Source: Leptospira ellinghausenii (GTDB lineage Bacteria; Spirochaetota; Leptospiria; Leptospirales; Leptospiraceae). From it: a stretch of DNA of 64,000 nucleotides. The notes under the pieces are model-generated. The model made no database searches. It was not told the origin of the DNA and saw only the letters and a program-made list of their open reading frames with translations. Shown piece after piece: positions 1 through 9,116 of this stretch. Numbering within the stretch: the stretch's first letter is position 1; the number at the start of each line of letters is the position of its first letter. The stretch spans positions 1,178,001 through 1,242,000 of the forward strand of contig NZ_BFAZ01000009.1 in NCBI RefSeq assembly GCF_003114815.1. The letters are read 5' to 3'. A program made the position numbers and the translations under genes.

Positions 1-522
1 CCAAGCTAAGTGATCCATATTGATCTCATAAGAGAAAACGGTTTCTACACCAGGAATTCTTAAAACTACAAGAGTTTTGTTTTTTACTTTAAGTATTTCC
101 ATGGTTTTACCAGCAAATGAACCATCGATCACTTTCACCATTTTGCCTTTTTGAAATAATAGTTCTCTGTTCATTTTCAAAGATTCCGCATAATCTTTAA
201 GGCCTTGTTCCAAAACATCTAAATCATTTTGTTCCACAATGGCTGGTTGACCTTTATGAAATACAAACTGAACAGATCCAGGTAATTGTAAGACCTTATT
301 TTTATCTCTCCAAAAGACAATCCTTACAAAAATATAGGAAGGTAATATTGGTACTTGGATCCATTTGAATCGATCTGTCCATTTTTTCCGTTCTTTCCGT
401 ATTGGTAAGTAGTTTTCGATTTTGTATTTGTTCAGAAGTTCACTGAGTTTTTTCTCTGCACGAGGTTTGGTATAAACAATATACCAAGCAACTTCTTCCG
501 ATTGTGGATTAGTCTCTGACAT
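1..522 (-). CDS. NusG/RfaH-family transcription antitermination factor (3' end outside window)
   Basis: The minus-strand frame is open from an ATG at 522 to the window edge, so the C-terminus is missing. The visible 174 residues begin [20 protein letters not shown] and fit a NusG N-terminal (NGN) domain: the WYIVYTKPRAEKK start, then LPSYIFVRI. Around residues 125-145 a KOW-like segment reads KGKMVKVIDGSFAGKTMEI. Proteins of this layout bind RNA polymerase and affect pausing or termination; specialised paralogues (RfaH, UpxY, LoaP) act on long polysaccharide or biosynthetic operons. It overlaps the 3' end of the TonB-like gene by 14 bp, which suggests co-transcription. Whether it is the housekeeping NusG or a paralogue cannot be decided here; the neighbours are not the secE/rpl genes usual for nusG, so a paralogue is more likely. 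Confidence 0.8.
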   Translation of the reverse strand, partial: MSETNPQSEEVAWYIVYTKPRAEKKLSELLNKYKIENYLPIRKERKKWTDRFKWIQVPILPSYIFVRIVFWRDKNKVLQLPGSVQFVFHKGQPAIVEQNDLDVLEQGLKDYAESLKMNRELLFQKGKMVKVIDGSFAGKTMEILKVKNKTLVVLRIPGVETVFSYEINMDHLAW

Positions 523-1006
523 CTAAACGGAACCTAATGGGTAAAACAAATTCTTTGCCTTTGGTGTATTGGAACTTCCAGTCGGAAAGTTGACGACGCA
601 CCTGTTGATCAAAAACCGCATACCTACATGCTGTGACCACTGCAATTTTTTCCAAACTGCCGTCTTCTTTTACGGAAAGTCGGTAAACACAATGATCTTC
701 AAGTTTTTGTTCCAATGCCAAACTGGGATAACTAAGACAATTTTGGAATTCAGAGATTTCATCTTCTGTGGTTTTGGTTCCATCATTCTGCGATTGCTTT
801 GGTGTGGTTGATTCCTTACTTTCTCCCAATCCGGTAGAAAAATGAAGTTGGAAAGAGGAAAAATTTCCACCTTCCTTGAGTTTGATGTGAGTAGAATCTA
901 TGTCACTTCGGTATTCCATTGCCAAATAAGACAAAAGAATCAATAGATGCACCCCAATGCTAAGGGTGATAGCCTTATATTTGGGTCCATCAAAGAGTAA
1001 ATGCAT
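509..1006 (-). CDS. TonB-like energy transducer, single membrane-anchored
   Basis: From ATG 1006 this gives 165 residues: a short cytoplasmic start, one membrane segment (about residues 11-30, [19 protein letters not shown]), a polar linker, and a C-terminal domain with [19 protein letters not shown] and a basic/aromatic end ([20 protein letters not shown]), the pattern of the TonB C-terminal domain. Such proteins pass ExbBD-derived energy to TonB-dependent receptors; two such receptors lie further along this window, but no exbBD. The start is uncertain: an ATG at 1072 adds 22 residues and would overlap the divergent aroC start, and neither start has a well-placed ribosome-binding site. 1006 is preferred because it gives the short N-terminus usual for TonB. 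Confidence 0.7.
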   Translation of the reverse strand: MHLLFDGPKYKAITLSIGVHLLILLSYLAMEYRSDIDSTHIKLKEGGNFSSFQLHFSTGLGESKESTTPKQSQNDGTKTTEDEISEFQNCLSYPSLALEQKLEDHCVYRLSVKEDGSLEKIAVVTACRYAVFDQQVRRQLSDWKFQYTKGKEFVLPIRFRLDVRD

Positions 1007-1065
1007 TCCAAGTTCATGAAAAACTTTATTGGAGAGAATGCAATCTCCATTTTCATTGTCCGTAT

Positions 1066-2202
1066 ATGCCATCAAGTTGGGGAAAAATTTTTCGAGTATC
1101 TACCTATGGAGAATCTCACGGAACATCCGTTGGAGTTGTTGTGGATGGAGTGCCAGCGGGACTTCCATTTCCAGAAGAAGAAATCCAAAAAGATCTAACA
1201 CGTCGAAGACCAGGTCAAAATGATCTGACAACTCCGAGAGATGAAAAAGATCGAATGGTAGTTGAGTCTGGAGTTTTTGAAGGCAAAACCACTGGAAGCC
1301 CCATTCTCATGAAGGTAAATAACCAAAATACCATTGGCAGCGATTATGATGAGATGGCACATGTGTTTCGCCCGTCTCACGCTGATTATACTTATTCTGA
1401 AAAATATGGCCACCGAGCCCATGTAGGTGGTGGTCGTTCCTCTGTCCGTGAAACCATTGGTCGAGTTGCAGCTGCAGGTCTTGCCCGAGTGATTTTAGAA
1501 AACGAATTGGGTATTTCAACCGTTGGATTTGTGGATTCGATTGGTCCAATTGATTCTTTGATTGCAGAGGATGAATACCCAAACTCCAGGGACATCGTTG
1601 ACCAATTTCCGACACGTTGTCCGAAACCTTCTGCCAATGACGAGATGGAAACTCTCATCCGAAAACTCCGTGATGAAGGAGATTCCGTTGGGGGAGTTGT
1701 AAAAGTTGTGGTTCGTAATTTACCTCCAGGACTTGGAGATCCCGTTTATGATAAGTTAGACGCTGATTTAGCCAAAGCCATTTTATCCATTTCTGCTTGT
1801 AAAGGTTTTGAAGTTGGTTCTGGATTTTCTGGTACTCGCCAAACAGGTAGTACACACAATGATGAATTTTACATCGAAGAAGGAACAGGAAAAGTCAAAA
1901 CAAGAACCAATCGTTCCGGTGGAATCCAAGGTGGAATTTCTAACGGAATGGATCTTGTCATTCGAGCAGCTTTTAAACCTACTTCTACAATTAAAAAAGA
2001 ACAAAAAACAGTGAACGACCAAAACAAAGAAACCATTCTCAAGGCAAAAGGTCGTCATGATCCATGTGTTTTACCAAGGGCGGTTCCGATTGTTGAAGCT
2101 GTCGTAAACTTAGTATTAGTTGATGCTTACTTATACCAAAGAGCCTTACAACCAAAATGGTTTATGAAGTATGCGAATTTAAACGCCATTCCAAACCAAT
2201 AG
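1066..2202 (+). CDS. aroC: chorismate synthase
   Basis: Chorismate synthase makes chorismate from 5-enolpyruvylshikimate-3-phosphate using reduced FMN; it is the last step of the common aromatic pathway. The 378-residue protein begins [19 protein letters not shown], containing the family's N-terminal GESHG signature, and carries [20 protein letters not shown] and [12 protein letters not shown], both FMN/substrate-binding blocks, plus [18 protein letters not shown] near the end. Length is normal for the family. The start is fixed by this conserved N-terminus. The promoter must lie inside the 5' part of the divergent TonB-like reading frame. A response regulator follows 15 bp downstream behind an AGAGGA ribosome-binding site, so the two are probably co-transcribed. 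Confidence 0.97.
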   Translation: MPSSWGKIFRVSTYGESHGTSVGVVVDGVPAGLPFPEEEIQKDLTRRRPGQNDLTTPRDEKDRMVVESGVFEGKTTGSPILMKVNNQNTIGSDYDEMAHVFRPSHADYTYSEKYGHRAHVGGGRSSVRETIGRVAAAGLARVILENELGISTVGFVDSIGPIDSLIAEDEYPNSRDIVDQFPTRCPKPSANDEMETLIRKLRDEGDSVGGVVKVVVRNLPPGLGDPVYDKLDADLAKAILSISACKGFEVGSGFSGTRQTGSTHNDEFYIEEGTGKVKTRTNRSGGIQGGISNGMDLVIRAAFKPTSTIKKEQKTVNDQNKETILKAKGRHDPCVLPRAVPIVEAVVNLVLVDAYLYQRALQPKWFMKYANLNAIPNQ

Positions 2203-2217
2203 AGGAAATCGAATCGA

Positions 2218-2958
2218 ATGAATCGCCCAAAAGTTTATAAAATTTTACTCTTAGAAGATGATGAGAGTAGTGCAAAACTATTATTACATACTTTAGAGAG
2301 ATATAACTTTGATGTGACTCATGTTGTAGATGGAATGTCAGGTCTTACCAAAATCCGAAACAATAGTTATGATTTGATCATCAGTGATGTGAACATGCCT
2401 TATTTGGATGGGATCAGTTTTCTCGAAAAAGGAAAGGACATGTTAAAAATGACACCCGTCATCATGTTAACGGCTGTTGGAGAAAAGGACCAAGTGAAAC
2501 GGGCAGCATTAAGTCATGTCACTGCTTATTTATTAAAACCCATTGCGAACCAAGCTCTCCTCGAAAAAATAGCACTCGTTTTACAACTCAAACCCGAAAA
2601 CATCATAGATAAAAAGGATTTTCCTTTGCAAATCAATGTGACGGAACTTTCTATTTCGCAGATGCAACTCGACATAAAAGGATGTCCTGGTAAAAAATCC
2701 ACAGAAGAGATATATGACAGGTTTATGCTTACCTTAGCAGGAAGGGCAAGTTTCACCAATTTGAGAATCAATCTCGATAACGCATTTTTTTATGAAGTCC
2801 GTGCCTTACAAATTTTAGATGATTTGATCGCCAAAATTCTAAAACAGACCAATATCAGAGCCAGTTCCCTATTTGTAGATTCCGAATTTTTTAGTAATCA
2901 CGTCGTGGACTTACAACCATACACGTATCTTTCCGAGGTAAATATAATTTCCAAATGA
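2218..2958 (+). CDS. response regulator with CheY-like receiver and unassigned C-terminal domain
   Basis: Residues 8-120 form a receiver domain: acidic pair in ILLLEDDESSAK, phospho-acceptor Asp57 in IISDVNMPYLDG, Thr in PVIMLTAVG and Lys in AYLLKPIA. The rest (about 130-246) is not a recognisable DNA-binding domain. Its segment LRINLDNAFFYEVRALQILDDLI has an alternating strand/helix character that might be a STAS-like fold, but this is only an impression. No histidine kinase is adjacent. It lies 15 bp after aroC, which gives no hint of pathway; it is followed by the nuoG promoter. Confidence 0.82.
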   Translation: MNRPKVYKILLLEDDESSAKLLLHTLERYNFDVTHVVDGMSGLTKIRNNSYDLIISDVNMPYLDGISFLEKGKDMLKMTPVIMLTAVGEKDQVKRAALSHVTAYLLKPIANQALLEKIALVLQLKPENIIDKKDFPLQINVTELSISQMQLDIKGCPGKKSTEEIYDRFMLTLAGRASFTNLRINLDNAFFYEVRALQILDDLIAKILKQTNIRASSLFVDSEFFSNHVVDLQPYTYLSEVNIISK

Positions 2959-2962
2959 AGGT

Positions 2963-2991
2963 TTGACAAAATCAAAAGACCTAAGTCTAAT
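2963..2991 (+). promoter_or_regulatory. sigma-70 type promoter of nuoG-nuoI
   Basis: A consensus -35 (TTGACA, 2963-2968) is followed by a 17-bp spacer and the -10 hexamer TCTAAT (2986-2991). Transcription would start near 2998, giving a leader of about 15 nt that carries GGGGG (3000-3004) ahead of the TTG start at 3013. Confidence 0.72.
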
Positions 2992-3012
2992 CAAACCTAG
3001 GGGGTCTGTTCT

Positions 3013-4461
3013 TTGGTTAAGATAAAGATAGACGGAGTCGAATACGAAGTCGACGAAAAGAAAAACCTCATTGATGCAACAAAAGAAGTAGGAGTGGAAA
3101 TTCCCTACTTCTGTTACCACCCAGCTCTGAGCATTGTCGGTATGTGTCGAATGTGTCTCATTGAGATTGAAGGTGTACCGCGTTTACAAGCCGCATGTAA
3201 TACTCCTGTAAAAGAGGGAATGGGTATCATTACTAAATCCGATCGTGTGAAAGAAGCACGTGCAGGTACCATGGAATTCCTTCTCGCCAATCACCCGTTA
3301 GATTGTCCTGTTTGTGATAAAGCAGGAGAATGCCGTTTGCAAGACAATGCTTTTGGTTCTGGATCTGGCCATTCCCGTTTTGAATTTGAAAAACGAAATA
3401 TCCCTCAAGAAGAAATTGGAACGAACCTCATCATCAATCACAATCGATGTATCGTTTGTTATCGTTGTGTTCGTTTTGAAGAAGAAAAAGTAGGTGAATC
3501 TAACTTAGGTCTTTTTGAAAGAGGGAACCATTCAATCATTGGTCTTGCAAAATCAGAACCAATTGATCATAACTACCAAGGTGCGCTTGCAGACATTTGT
3601 CCTGTGGGAGCCCTACTCAATAATAAAACACTTTTTAAATCACGTGTTTGGTGGTATAAATCACACAAATCCGTTTGCCATGGTTGTTCCACAGGTTGCA
3701 ATGTAACAACAAACGTACGAGACAATAAAATGTATCGTTACATGGTACGTGAAAACTTTGATCAAGGAATGTTTTTCCTCTGTGACAAAGGTCGTTTTGA
3801 TTTGGATTGGATGAACGAAAATCGTTTGTTTAGTTATTTGGAAAATGGAAAAAATTCCACATCACAAGTGGTGGTCTCCAAAATCATTGATCGATTAAAA
3901 GAAGCAAAATCCATTGCCGTTCTCGGTGGAGCTCACGAATCCAATGAAACTTTAGAAACATTGAAACAAAATCTAAACTCCCTCTCGCAAGCATTAGGTG
4001 GGAAATCCATCCAATGGGAAACTCGTGTGACGGATGCACAAAATAAAGAAACTGAACAAGTAGACTTTTTACTCACAAAAGACAACCACCCGAATACAAA
4101 AGGAGCAATAGACTTAGGTCTTACAACTCCTTCTGGAATTAAAGGAATTGTTTCAGCAGTCAAACAAGGTTCAGTGGACTTAGTGATCCTGATCAAAGAA
4201 TCCATCCCAGATGGCATTGATCCAAGTCAGGTGATTTGTTTTGATACCAATTTGACCGAAGCTGCAATAAACGCGAGTTTATCTGCTCCAATACAAATTT
4301 TCTGTGAAGCGCAAGGAAGTTTTACCAACAAAAATGGCCTCAGACAAAACTTTGAGAAGTCAATGAATCCCATCCAAGGGTTGTTAACTTCTGCCGGTGT
4401 TGTAGAACTAATTCTGAATACGATGACTAAAAAAATGGAGGCATCCGTTGGGAACCGTTAA
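3013..4461 (+). CDS. nuoG: NADH-quinone oxidoreductase subunit G, short form
   Basis: Iron-sulfur subunit of respiratory complex I that carries electrons from the FMN subunit towards the quinone arm. Seen: N-terminal [2Fe-2S] ligands Cys34, Cys45, Cys48, Cys62; a His94-Cys98-Cys101-Cys107 cluster ([14 protein letters not shown]); a [4Fe-4S] motif CIVCYRC with a distal CPVG; and a fourth CHGCSTGC...C site at the start of the molybdopterin-like domain. It is only 482 residues, against roughly 700-900 in well-known NuoG proteins, because the molybdopterin-like part is cut short; the end is not a frameshift remnant, since nuoI overlaps it with its own ribosome-binding site. Start is TTG with GGGGG 8 nt upstream. 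Other nuo genes are not in the window. Confidence 0.88.
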   Translation: MVKIKIDGVEYEVDEKKNLIDATKEVGVEIPYFCYHPALSIVGMCRMCLIEIEGVPRLQAACNTPVKEGMGIITKSDRVKEARAGTMEFLLANHPLDCPVCDKAGECRLQDNAFGSGSGHSRFEFEKRNIPQEEIGTNLIINHNRCIVCYRCVRFEEEKVGESNLGLFERGNHSIIGLAKSEPIDHNYQGALADICPVGALLNNKTLFKSRVWWYKSHKSVCHGCSTGCNVTTNVRDNKMYRYMVRENFDQGMFFLCDKGRFDLDWMNENRLFSYLENGKNSTSQVVVSKIIDRLKEAKSIAVLGGAHESNETLETLKQNLNSLSQALGGKSIQWETRVTDAQNKETEQVDFLLTKDNHPNTKGAIDLGLTTPSGIKGIVSAVKQGSVDLVILIKESIPDGIDPSQVICFDTNLTEAAINASLSAPIQIFCEAQGSFTNKNGLRQNFEKSMNPIQGLLTSAGVVELILNTMTKKMEASVGNR

Positions 4462-4975
4462 TGTCGTCAACGTAGCCAAAAAACACCAGTTTTCTTGGTA
4501 TGAAAAATTTTACTTTTGGTCCATAGGCAAAGGCCTTTGGATCACAATCAAACATTTTGTAAAAGTTGCTTTGTTTAATAAACAGGTAACGATTGAATAC
4601 CCCGACAAAAAACGTCAGTATTCTACTCGGTTTCGCGGGATGCACTCGATGAAACGAGATGAACAAGGTAGGGAACGTTGTACGGCTTGTTTTTGTTGTA
4701 TGTGGATTTGCCCTGCTAATGCGATTCACATCGAAGCTGCAGAGGTGACTTCAGAACGCCAACACCTTCACCCAGAAGACAAATATGCCAAAAAATTTGA
4801 AATCAATTTACTTCGTTGCATCTTCTGTGGGTTATGCGAAGAGGCTTGTCCGAAAGGAGCAATTTATTTGGATGGAACGGGTGAGATGGCGGCTGACAAC
4901 CGAGAAGATTTGTTTTTAACCAAAGAAAGAATGATGGAAAAAACAGGTGGTCCCATCCTCGGCCAAAGGAATTAA
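4448..4975 (+). CDS. nuoI: NADH-quinone oxidoreductase subunit I (2x[4Fe-4S] ferredoxin subunit)
   Basis: Complex I subunit that holds clusters N6a and N6b at the peripheral arm/membrane junction. Two ferredoxin motifs are seen: [12 protein letters not shown] and [12 protein letters not shown]. Before them lies the family's membrane-hugging N-terminus ([17 protein letters not shown]) and the [18 protein letters not shown] block. The TTG start at 4448 is set by GGAGG at 4437-4441 with a 6-nt gap; it overlaps the nuoG stop by 14 bp, so translation is likely coupled. A strong hairpin follows 25 bp after the stop. Confidence 0.93.
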   Translation: MGTVNVVNVAKKHQFSWYEKFYFWSIGKGLWITIKHFVKVALFNKQVTIEYPDKKRQYSTRFRGMHSMKRDEQGRERCTACFCCMWICPANAIHIEAAEVTSERQHLHPEDKYAKKFEINLLRCIFCGLCEEACPKGAIYLDGTGEMAADNREDLFLTKERMMEKTGGPILGQRN

Positions 4976-4999
4976 GATTTCAATTTATCTTCGAAGCAA

Positions 5000-5036
5000 A
5001 AACCCGGACTTGTATGTTCTCATTACATCCGGGTTT
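5000..5036 (+). terminator. terminator hairpin after nuoI
   Basis: AAACCCGGA (5000-5008) pairs perfectly with TCCGGGTTT (5028-5036); the loop adds a further TGTA/TACA pairing. There is only a weak T-rich tail. The first ATG of the following open frame (5014) lies in the loop, which argues against that ATG as a start. Confidence 0.7.
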
Positions 5037-5118
5037 CTACTCTAATCATTTCATACCAGTATTTGTGTTTTCTAAATTTTCCACATTCACAAGAGTTTTA
5101 GTCAGTCTGAATGTAATT

Positions 5119-6138
5119 TTGATTCAACATTTACGCGTTCGCATCTCTTTGATTTTTTTCATTTGTTCCTTTGGAATCGGTATTGGATATTTCTCTCCTT
5201 TGGTTGCTGAAACCACCATCATTGAAAATGAAGAAGATGAAAAACGTGTTTTAGAAAACCATGCGTTTGAAAAATTGCGCTTCGGTCTTGCCAATCATAT
5301 CCACTATTACAAAGTCAAAAAAACAAAAAACACCGTTGTCGAACAACGGTCTGGTCGAAAACGATTGTATGATCATAATTTGATTTTACGGTCTATGTTT
5401 CGGAATCGAATTCTGCACCACAAGTATGGATCCATTGGACGGCTGTTAGATGGTGCTAGTTTTATCGATTTTGGCAGTGCTATCTTATATGAGGAAGGAG
5501 CAGTGACTGTGCGAGATTTATACGAAGACCAGTTCCTCGCTCGTTACATCAAAAAAATTGTGGCAACGGATATCAATGACCCTGAATACGATCACACTCG
5601 TTACATCGAAATCCACTTCACGGAACGAGATCCCTTTCCTTTCGCCTTCAATGAAATTCCTTACCGATTGGATGACCCATCTTACATTCGGATATTGACG
5701 AAACTCTACACACCAAATGAATTTTCGCCTGTGATCTTTCGGAGTACCAATTCTGGACCTGATTTATTTTACACTGTCGAGGAAATGAAGGAACACTTTC
5801 GCTCTGTTTTGGATGCCAATCCGCACCGAACGATTTTGTACTTTTTCAATCGTTACATTTTTTTCCGAACTCCCTGCGAGTCCAAGTTCCAACTCATTGG
5901 AACCATCGATGAAAAGGTTGGAGTGAACCATAGTTTCAGCGCCTGGCGGTATGTGGACTGGAATAAACGGGAATTTGCGGAAGCAATCGACCCCAATTTT
6001 CGGTACATCCGGATCGCCGATGAACGAAATGAAAGTAAGGCAGACCGGATCGATGCGATGATTTCGGGGTATTCTTGCCAAATCCAAGCGAAAATGAAGT
6101 TCTACCGTCACAAATTCACAAAAACTATGACGAAATGA
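5119..6138 (+). CDS. secreted protein of unknown function
   Basis: Not recognised. Starting at TTG 5119, the protein has a typical signal peptide: basic start, hydrophobic core RISLIFFICSFGIGIGYF, and likely cleavage after LVA before ETT. The mature part (about 310 residues) is rich in charged and aromatic residues and contains a segment with some methyltransferase-like flavour (GASFIDFGSAILYEEGAVTV ... ATDINDPEYDH), but no complete motif can be supported. The upstream ATG at 5014 is in the terminator loop of nuoI and would place the signal sequence 45 residues in; TTG 5149 is another possible start. No clear ribosome-binding site precedes any candidate. It stands alone between nuoI and the thiolase. 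Confidence 0.6.
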   Translation: MIQHLRVRISLIFFICSFGIGIGYFSPLVAETTIIENEEDEKRVLENHAFEKLRFGLANHIHYYKVKKTKNTVVEQRSGRKRLYDHNLILRSMFRNRILHHKYGSIGRLLDGASFIDFGSAILYEEGAVTVRDLYEDQFLARYIKKIVATDINDPEYDHTRYIEIHFTERDPFPFAFNEIPYRLDDPSYIRILTKLYTPNEFSPVIFRSTNSGPDLFYTVEEMKEHFRSVLDANPHRTILYFFNRYIFFRTPCESKFQLIGTIDEKVGVNHSFSAWRYVDWNKREFAEAIDPNFRYIRIADERNESKADRIDAMISGYSCQIQAKMKFYRHKFTKTMTK

Positions 6139-6209
6139 TGATTTTTTTACTTTTCTTGTGAGGCGAACTCTGTACGTTTTTCCTAGAACACCCAGAGAGA
6201 GGTAAACCC

Positions 6210-7424
6210 ATGGGGAATTCCTATATTATTGATGCTGTCCGAACTCCGAGAGGAAAGGGCAAAAAACGCGGGACACTTGCATCCGTCCATCCACAAGAAT
6301 TAGCTGCTGCCACATTAAAAGCCATCCAAACCCGAACAGGAATCGATCCAAAAACGGTAGAAGAAGTTGTAATGGGTTGTGTATCCCAAGTTGCTGACCA
6401 AGCTGCATGTATCGCACGTTATGCGGTTATGGCGGCTCATTGGCCAAAAGATGTTCCTGGTTATACAGTAAACCGTTTTTGCGGATCTGGATTACAAGCA
6501 CTCAACAACGTAGCAAACCATGTAGCTTCTGGAGCAATGGAAATTGGTGTTGGTGGTGGAGTTGAATCCATGAGCCGAGTGAAAATGGGTGATGATATGC
6601 TTGGTCGTGACTTCAATGTTGGTAACGATAAAATTGCTGCTCACTACAATCTTGTTCCACAAGGGATTTCTGCTGACTTAATTGCTACGAAGTATGATAT
6701 TTCTCGTGAAGAAGCAGATCGTTTTGCAGAATCTTCACAACAAAAAGCTCATGCAGCAATCCAAAATGGTTATTTCAAGAAATCTGTGATCCCAATTACA
6801 TTGGATGATGGGACGGTTGTAACAGAAGAAGAGAACCCACGATTGGAATCTGATTATGCATTCCTTTCTGGACTTGGCCCTGTTTTCAAAACAATTGGTG
6901 AAAAGGAACTCGATGCAATTGCACTTCGTTCCTACCCAGAAATTAAAAAAATCAATCACATCCATACACTTGGTAACTCATCTGGAATCGTGGATGGTGC
7001 TGCTGCGATTTTAGTAACAAATGATGATGGATTGAAAAAATACGGTTTAAAACCTCGTGCAAAAATCCTTGCTACTGTTGCTACTGGTGAAGACCCAACC
7101 ATTATGTTAACTGGTCCAGTTTCTGCTTCACAAAAAGCATTAAAACAAGCTGGTCTTACAGTAAAAGACATTGATCTTTGGGAAATCAACGAAGCTTTCG
7201 CATCTGTAGTGTTATACGTAAAGAAAACACTCGGAATCGATGAATCCAAAATCAATGTGAATGGTGGAGCGATTGCTCTTGGACACCCACTCGGAGCAAC
7301 TGGTGCAATCCTAACAGGAACTGTTCTTGACGAGTTGGAAAGAAGAGACCTTCGTTACGGACTCATCACTCTTTGTATTGGTGGTGGCATGGGAATTGCG
7401 ACAATCATCGAACGATTGAAGTAA
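6210..7424 (+). CDS. thiolase (acetyl-CoA C-acyltransferase)
   Basis: Thiolases join or split acyl-CoA units; this could serve fatty-acid beta-oxidation, which supports Leptospira-like organisms. The 404-residue protein shows all catalytic elements: nucleophile Cys91 in NRFCGSG, the WEINEAFA block, the histidine in [15 protein letters not shown], and the second cysteine in TLCIGGGMG near the end. The N-terminus [11 protein letters not shown] is typical of the FadA/PcaF side of the family. GAGAGAGG 7 nt before the ATG supports the start. It stands alone, closed by a strong terminator. A DUF35 protein of the sort that often pairs with thiolases is 2.4 kb downstream, beyond that terminator. Confidence 0.93.
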   Translation: MGNSYIIDAVRTPRGKGKKRGTLASVHPQELAAATLKAIQTRTGIDPKTVEEVVMGCVSQVADQAACIARYAVMAAHWPKDVPGYTVNRFCGSGLQALNNVANHVASGAMEIGVGGGVESMSRVKMGDDMLGRDFNVGNDKIAAHYNLVPQGISADLIATKYDISREEADRFAESSQQKAHAAIQNGYFKKSVIPITLDDGTVVTEEENPRLESDYAFLSGLGPVFKTIGEKELDAIALRSYPEIKKINHIHTLGNSSGIVDGAAAILVTNDDGLKKYGLKPRAKILATVATGEDPTIMLTGPVSASQKALKQAGLTVKDIDLWEINEAFASVVLYVKKTLGIDESKINVNGGAIALGHPLGATGAILTGTVLDELERRDLRYGLITLCIGGGMGIATIIERLK

Positions 7425-7455
7425 AATCTATTTAATTTTAGTTCCTTTCAACAGG

Positions 7456-7495
7456 AAACACATTTGGATCTGAAAATCTGGATCCAAATGTGTTT
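7456..7495 (+). terminator. terminator after the thiolase gene
   Basis: A perfect 15-bp inverted repeat, AAACACATTTGGATC (7456-7470) and GATCCAAATGTGTTT (7481-7495), with a 10-nt loop, 31 bp after the stop codon. The rest of the gap to 7703 is AT-rich with no other structure noticed. Confidence 0.8.
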
Positions 7496-7703
7496 TATCA
7501 CTAGCTCCATATCTATTTTCTGCAAAAGTCTTAATAAAAAAACAATACTTTATAAATTCCTAATTTTATTAATTTTCATAACGAAAGTCTAAAATCAAAA
7601 CTTTTTCCCAATTTTCAAGATCAACCTACAGTTGTTAGATTTTTTTATTCATTAACGTAAAAATTGGTTTACAAATATAATAATTTATGAATCTGATCTA
7701 CAG

Positions 7704-8486
7704 ATGCGAAAAATTATATTCCTTATGTTTACATTAATTAGGTGTTCTTCTTACGAAAGTTACACTGTACCCGACTTAAAATACACTCAAATTTCACCTG
7801 AAAGGAAAATTGCCTTAGTTGGTTTCCTTCCTTATAATTATCTAATGCAAAAAGACCGACAGGGTGAACTTTATCGGTCATCAGCAACTATCGATTATAA
7901 AAATTCCATGAAACTGCTTTTTCTCGATGGAAAAGATATTGTTAGTTATGTTTCTAGGAATGGTAATCCAAAAATCACAAGAGACAATTGTTTAGATTTC
8001 GTATATTCGTATTTGAACGTTGTAAAAGATTCTGGACAAATGGAACTTCAGAAATTTATAGACTATGAATTAACTCCAGATCTTTCTAAATCAAAATGTA
8101 TCGTAAAAACTGTAAATGTTGATTTCTACATTCTTGGAATTCCTGGTAAATCTATCAATCCTTGGAGAAATTATGATGAAAGCATCTTTGGATTTTTCAA
8201 AAGTGCTTTTTCGGTTTTAACTTTTTTTATTTACCCAACAAAACAAGTCGAACCAGTTAATGCTTCCTTTCATATTTATGATTCAAATTTAAATCTAATC
8301 GAAAAATTTGAATATCAAAAACATGTCATAGTAACTACATCTTGGTGGTTTAATTTAAATTTAGATAACAACAGAGTATCTAAAGATATTATATCAAGCA
8401 TAAGGCAATCACAAGAGAGCATTACTAAAGAGTTTTCGTATGATTTCAACGTAAAATATAAAAAAAAATTTAAGGAACCAATATAA
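7704..8486 (+). CDS. putative lipoprotein, unknown function
   Basis: Not recognised. The N-terminus MRKIIFLMFTLIRCSSYES has a basic start, short hydrophobic core and a loose lipobox (L-I-R-C, Cys14). The remaining 246 residues contain a hydrophobic segment (about 165-190, FGFFKSAFSVLTFFIYP) followed by a beta-rich stretch and an aromatic TTSWWFNL motif. A similar order (hydrophobic segment, beta strands, aromatic-Trp motif) occurs in the third lipoprotein of the cluster (9117). Codon and base use is markedly AT-rich compared with the thiolase. It is followed 9 bp later by a second lipoprotein, so they are likely co-transcribed. Confidence 0.65.
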   Translation: MRKIIFLMFTLIRCSSYESYTVPDLKYTQISPERKIALVGFLPYNYLMQKDRQGELYRSSATIDYKNSMKLLFLDGKDIVSYVSRNGNPKITRDNCLDFVYSYLNVVKDSGQMELQKFIDYELTPDLSKSKCIVKTVNVDFYILGIPGKSINPWRNYDESIFGFFKSAFSVLTFFIYPTKQVEPVNASFHIYDSNLNLIEKFEYQKHVIVTTSWWFNLNLDNNRVSKDIISSIRQSQESITKEFSYDFNVKYKKKFKEPI

Positions 8487-8495
8487 ATTTAACGG

Positions 8496-9017
8496 ATGAA
8501 TAAAATGAGATATAAGATAGGATTACTTTTCTTACTAACTATAGTTTCTCTTCATAACTGCGTTTTAGTGCCAGATTATTCAAAGAACTTTAGAAAATAT
8601 GAAGTTAAGTCAGTTAAACGTTCAATTTCAGTGACAAAGCCTGAAAGTAGGTTTGAATTTTTTGCAAAAGACTTTTATTATATTTTGGCTGCATATTTAA
8701 TAGAAGAAAATTTAAAATATTCGGAACTGTTCTCTGAAGTGAAAGAAAAAGATGGCGAATATCTACTTACAGCAGAGAAAATTGAAGATATAGGCTCCGA
8801 TGATAGCATAGAAGTAACGTATTATATTAAAGTGGAATATTCGCTATATTTAAATAATAAGTTAGTTTTTAAAAATACTTATGAGGGTTCTGCAATATCA
8901 GAGCCTTCAGAAAATTTAATGTATGGATTTAGAGCGAGATTGGCAAGAGAAAGAGCACTCCAAGTTACAATGAATAAATTGCTAGATGATTTTGTTAACA
9001 TGAAAATTTTGAAATAG
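8496..9017 (+). CDS. putative lipoprotein, unknown function
   Basis: A 173-residue protein, not recognised. The signal sequence MNKMRYKIGLLFLLTIVSLHNC ends in lipobox L-H-N-C (Cys22). The mature part is charged and mainly beta-strand-like (EVTYYIKVEYSLYLNNKLVF), with a helical C-terminus (RARLARERALQVTMNKLLDD). It sits 9 bp behind the preceding lipoprotein gene. A second ATG four codons in is also possible as start. AT-rich like its neighbours. Confidence 0.65.
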   Translation: MNKMRYKIGLLFLLTIVSLHNCVLVPDYSKNFRKYEVKSVKRSISVTKPESRFEFFAKDFYYILAAYLIEENLKYSELFSEVKEKDGEYLLTAEKIEDIGSDDSIEVTYYIKVEYSLYLNNKLVFKNTYEGSAISEPSENLMYGFRARLARERALQVTMNKLLDDFVNMKILK

Positions 9018-9116
9018 TATAATGGTCATTAGTTTGTAATTCCTATTCAAGGTATTTGTTTCAAACAAAGCTTAAAGATTTCGCAAAAATTAGAGTTTTT
9101 TAAGGAAGGTATTTAA

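Noticed and set aside
5014..5118. N-terminal extension of the secreted protein from ATG 5014
   Set aside because: The ATG lies within the nuoI terminator loop and the extension does not look like coding sequence.
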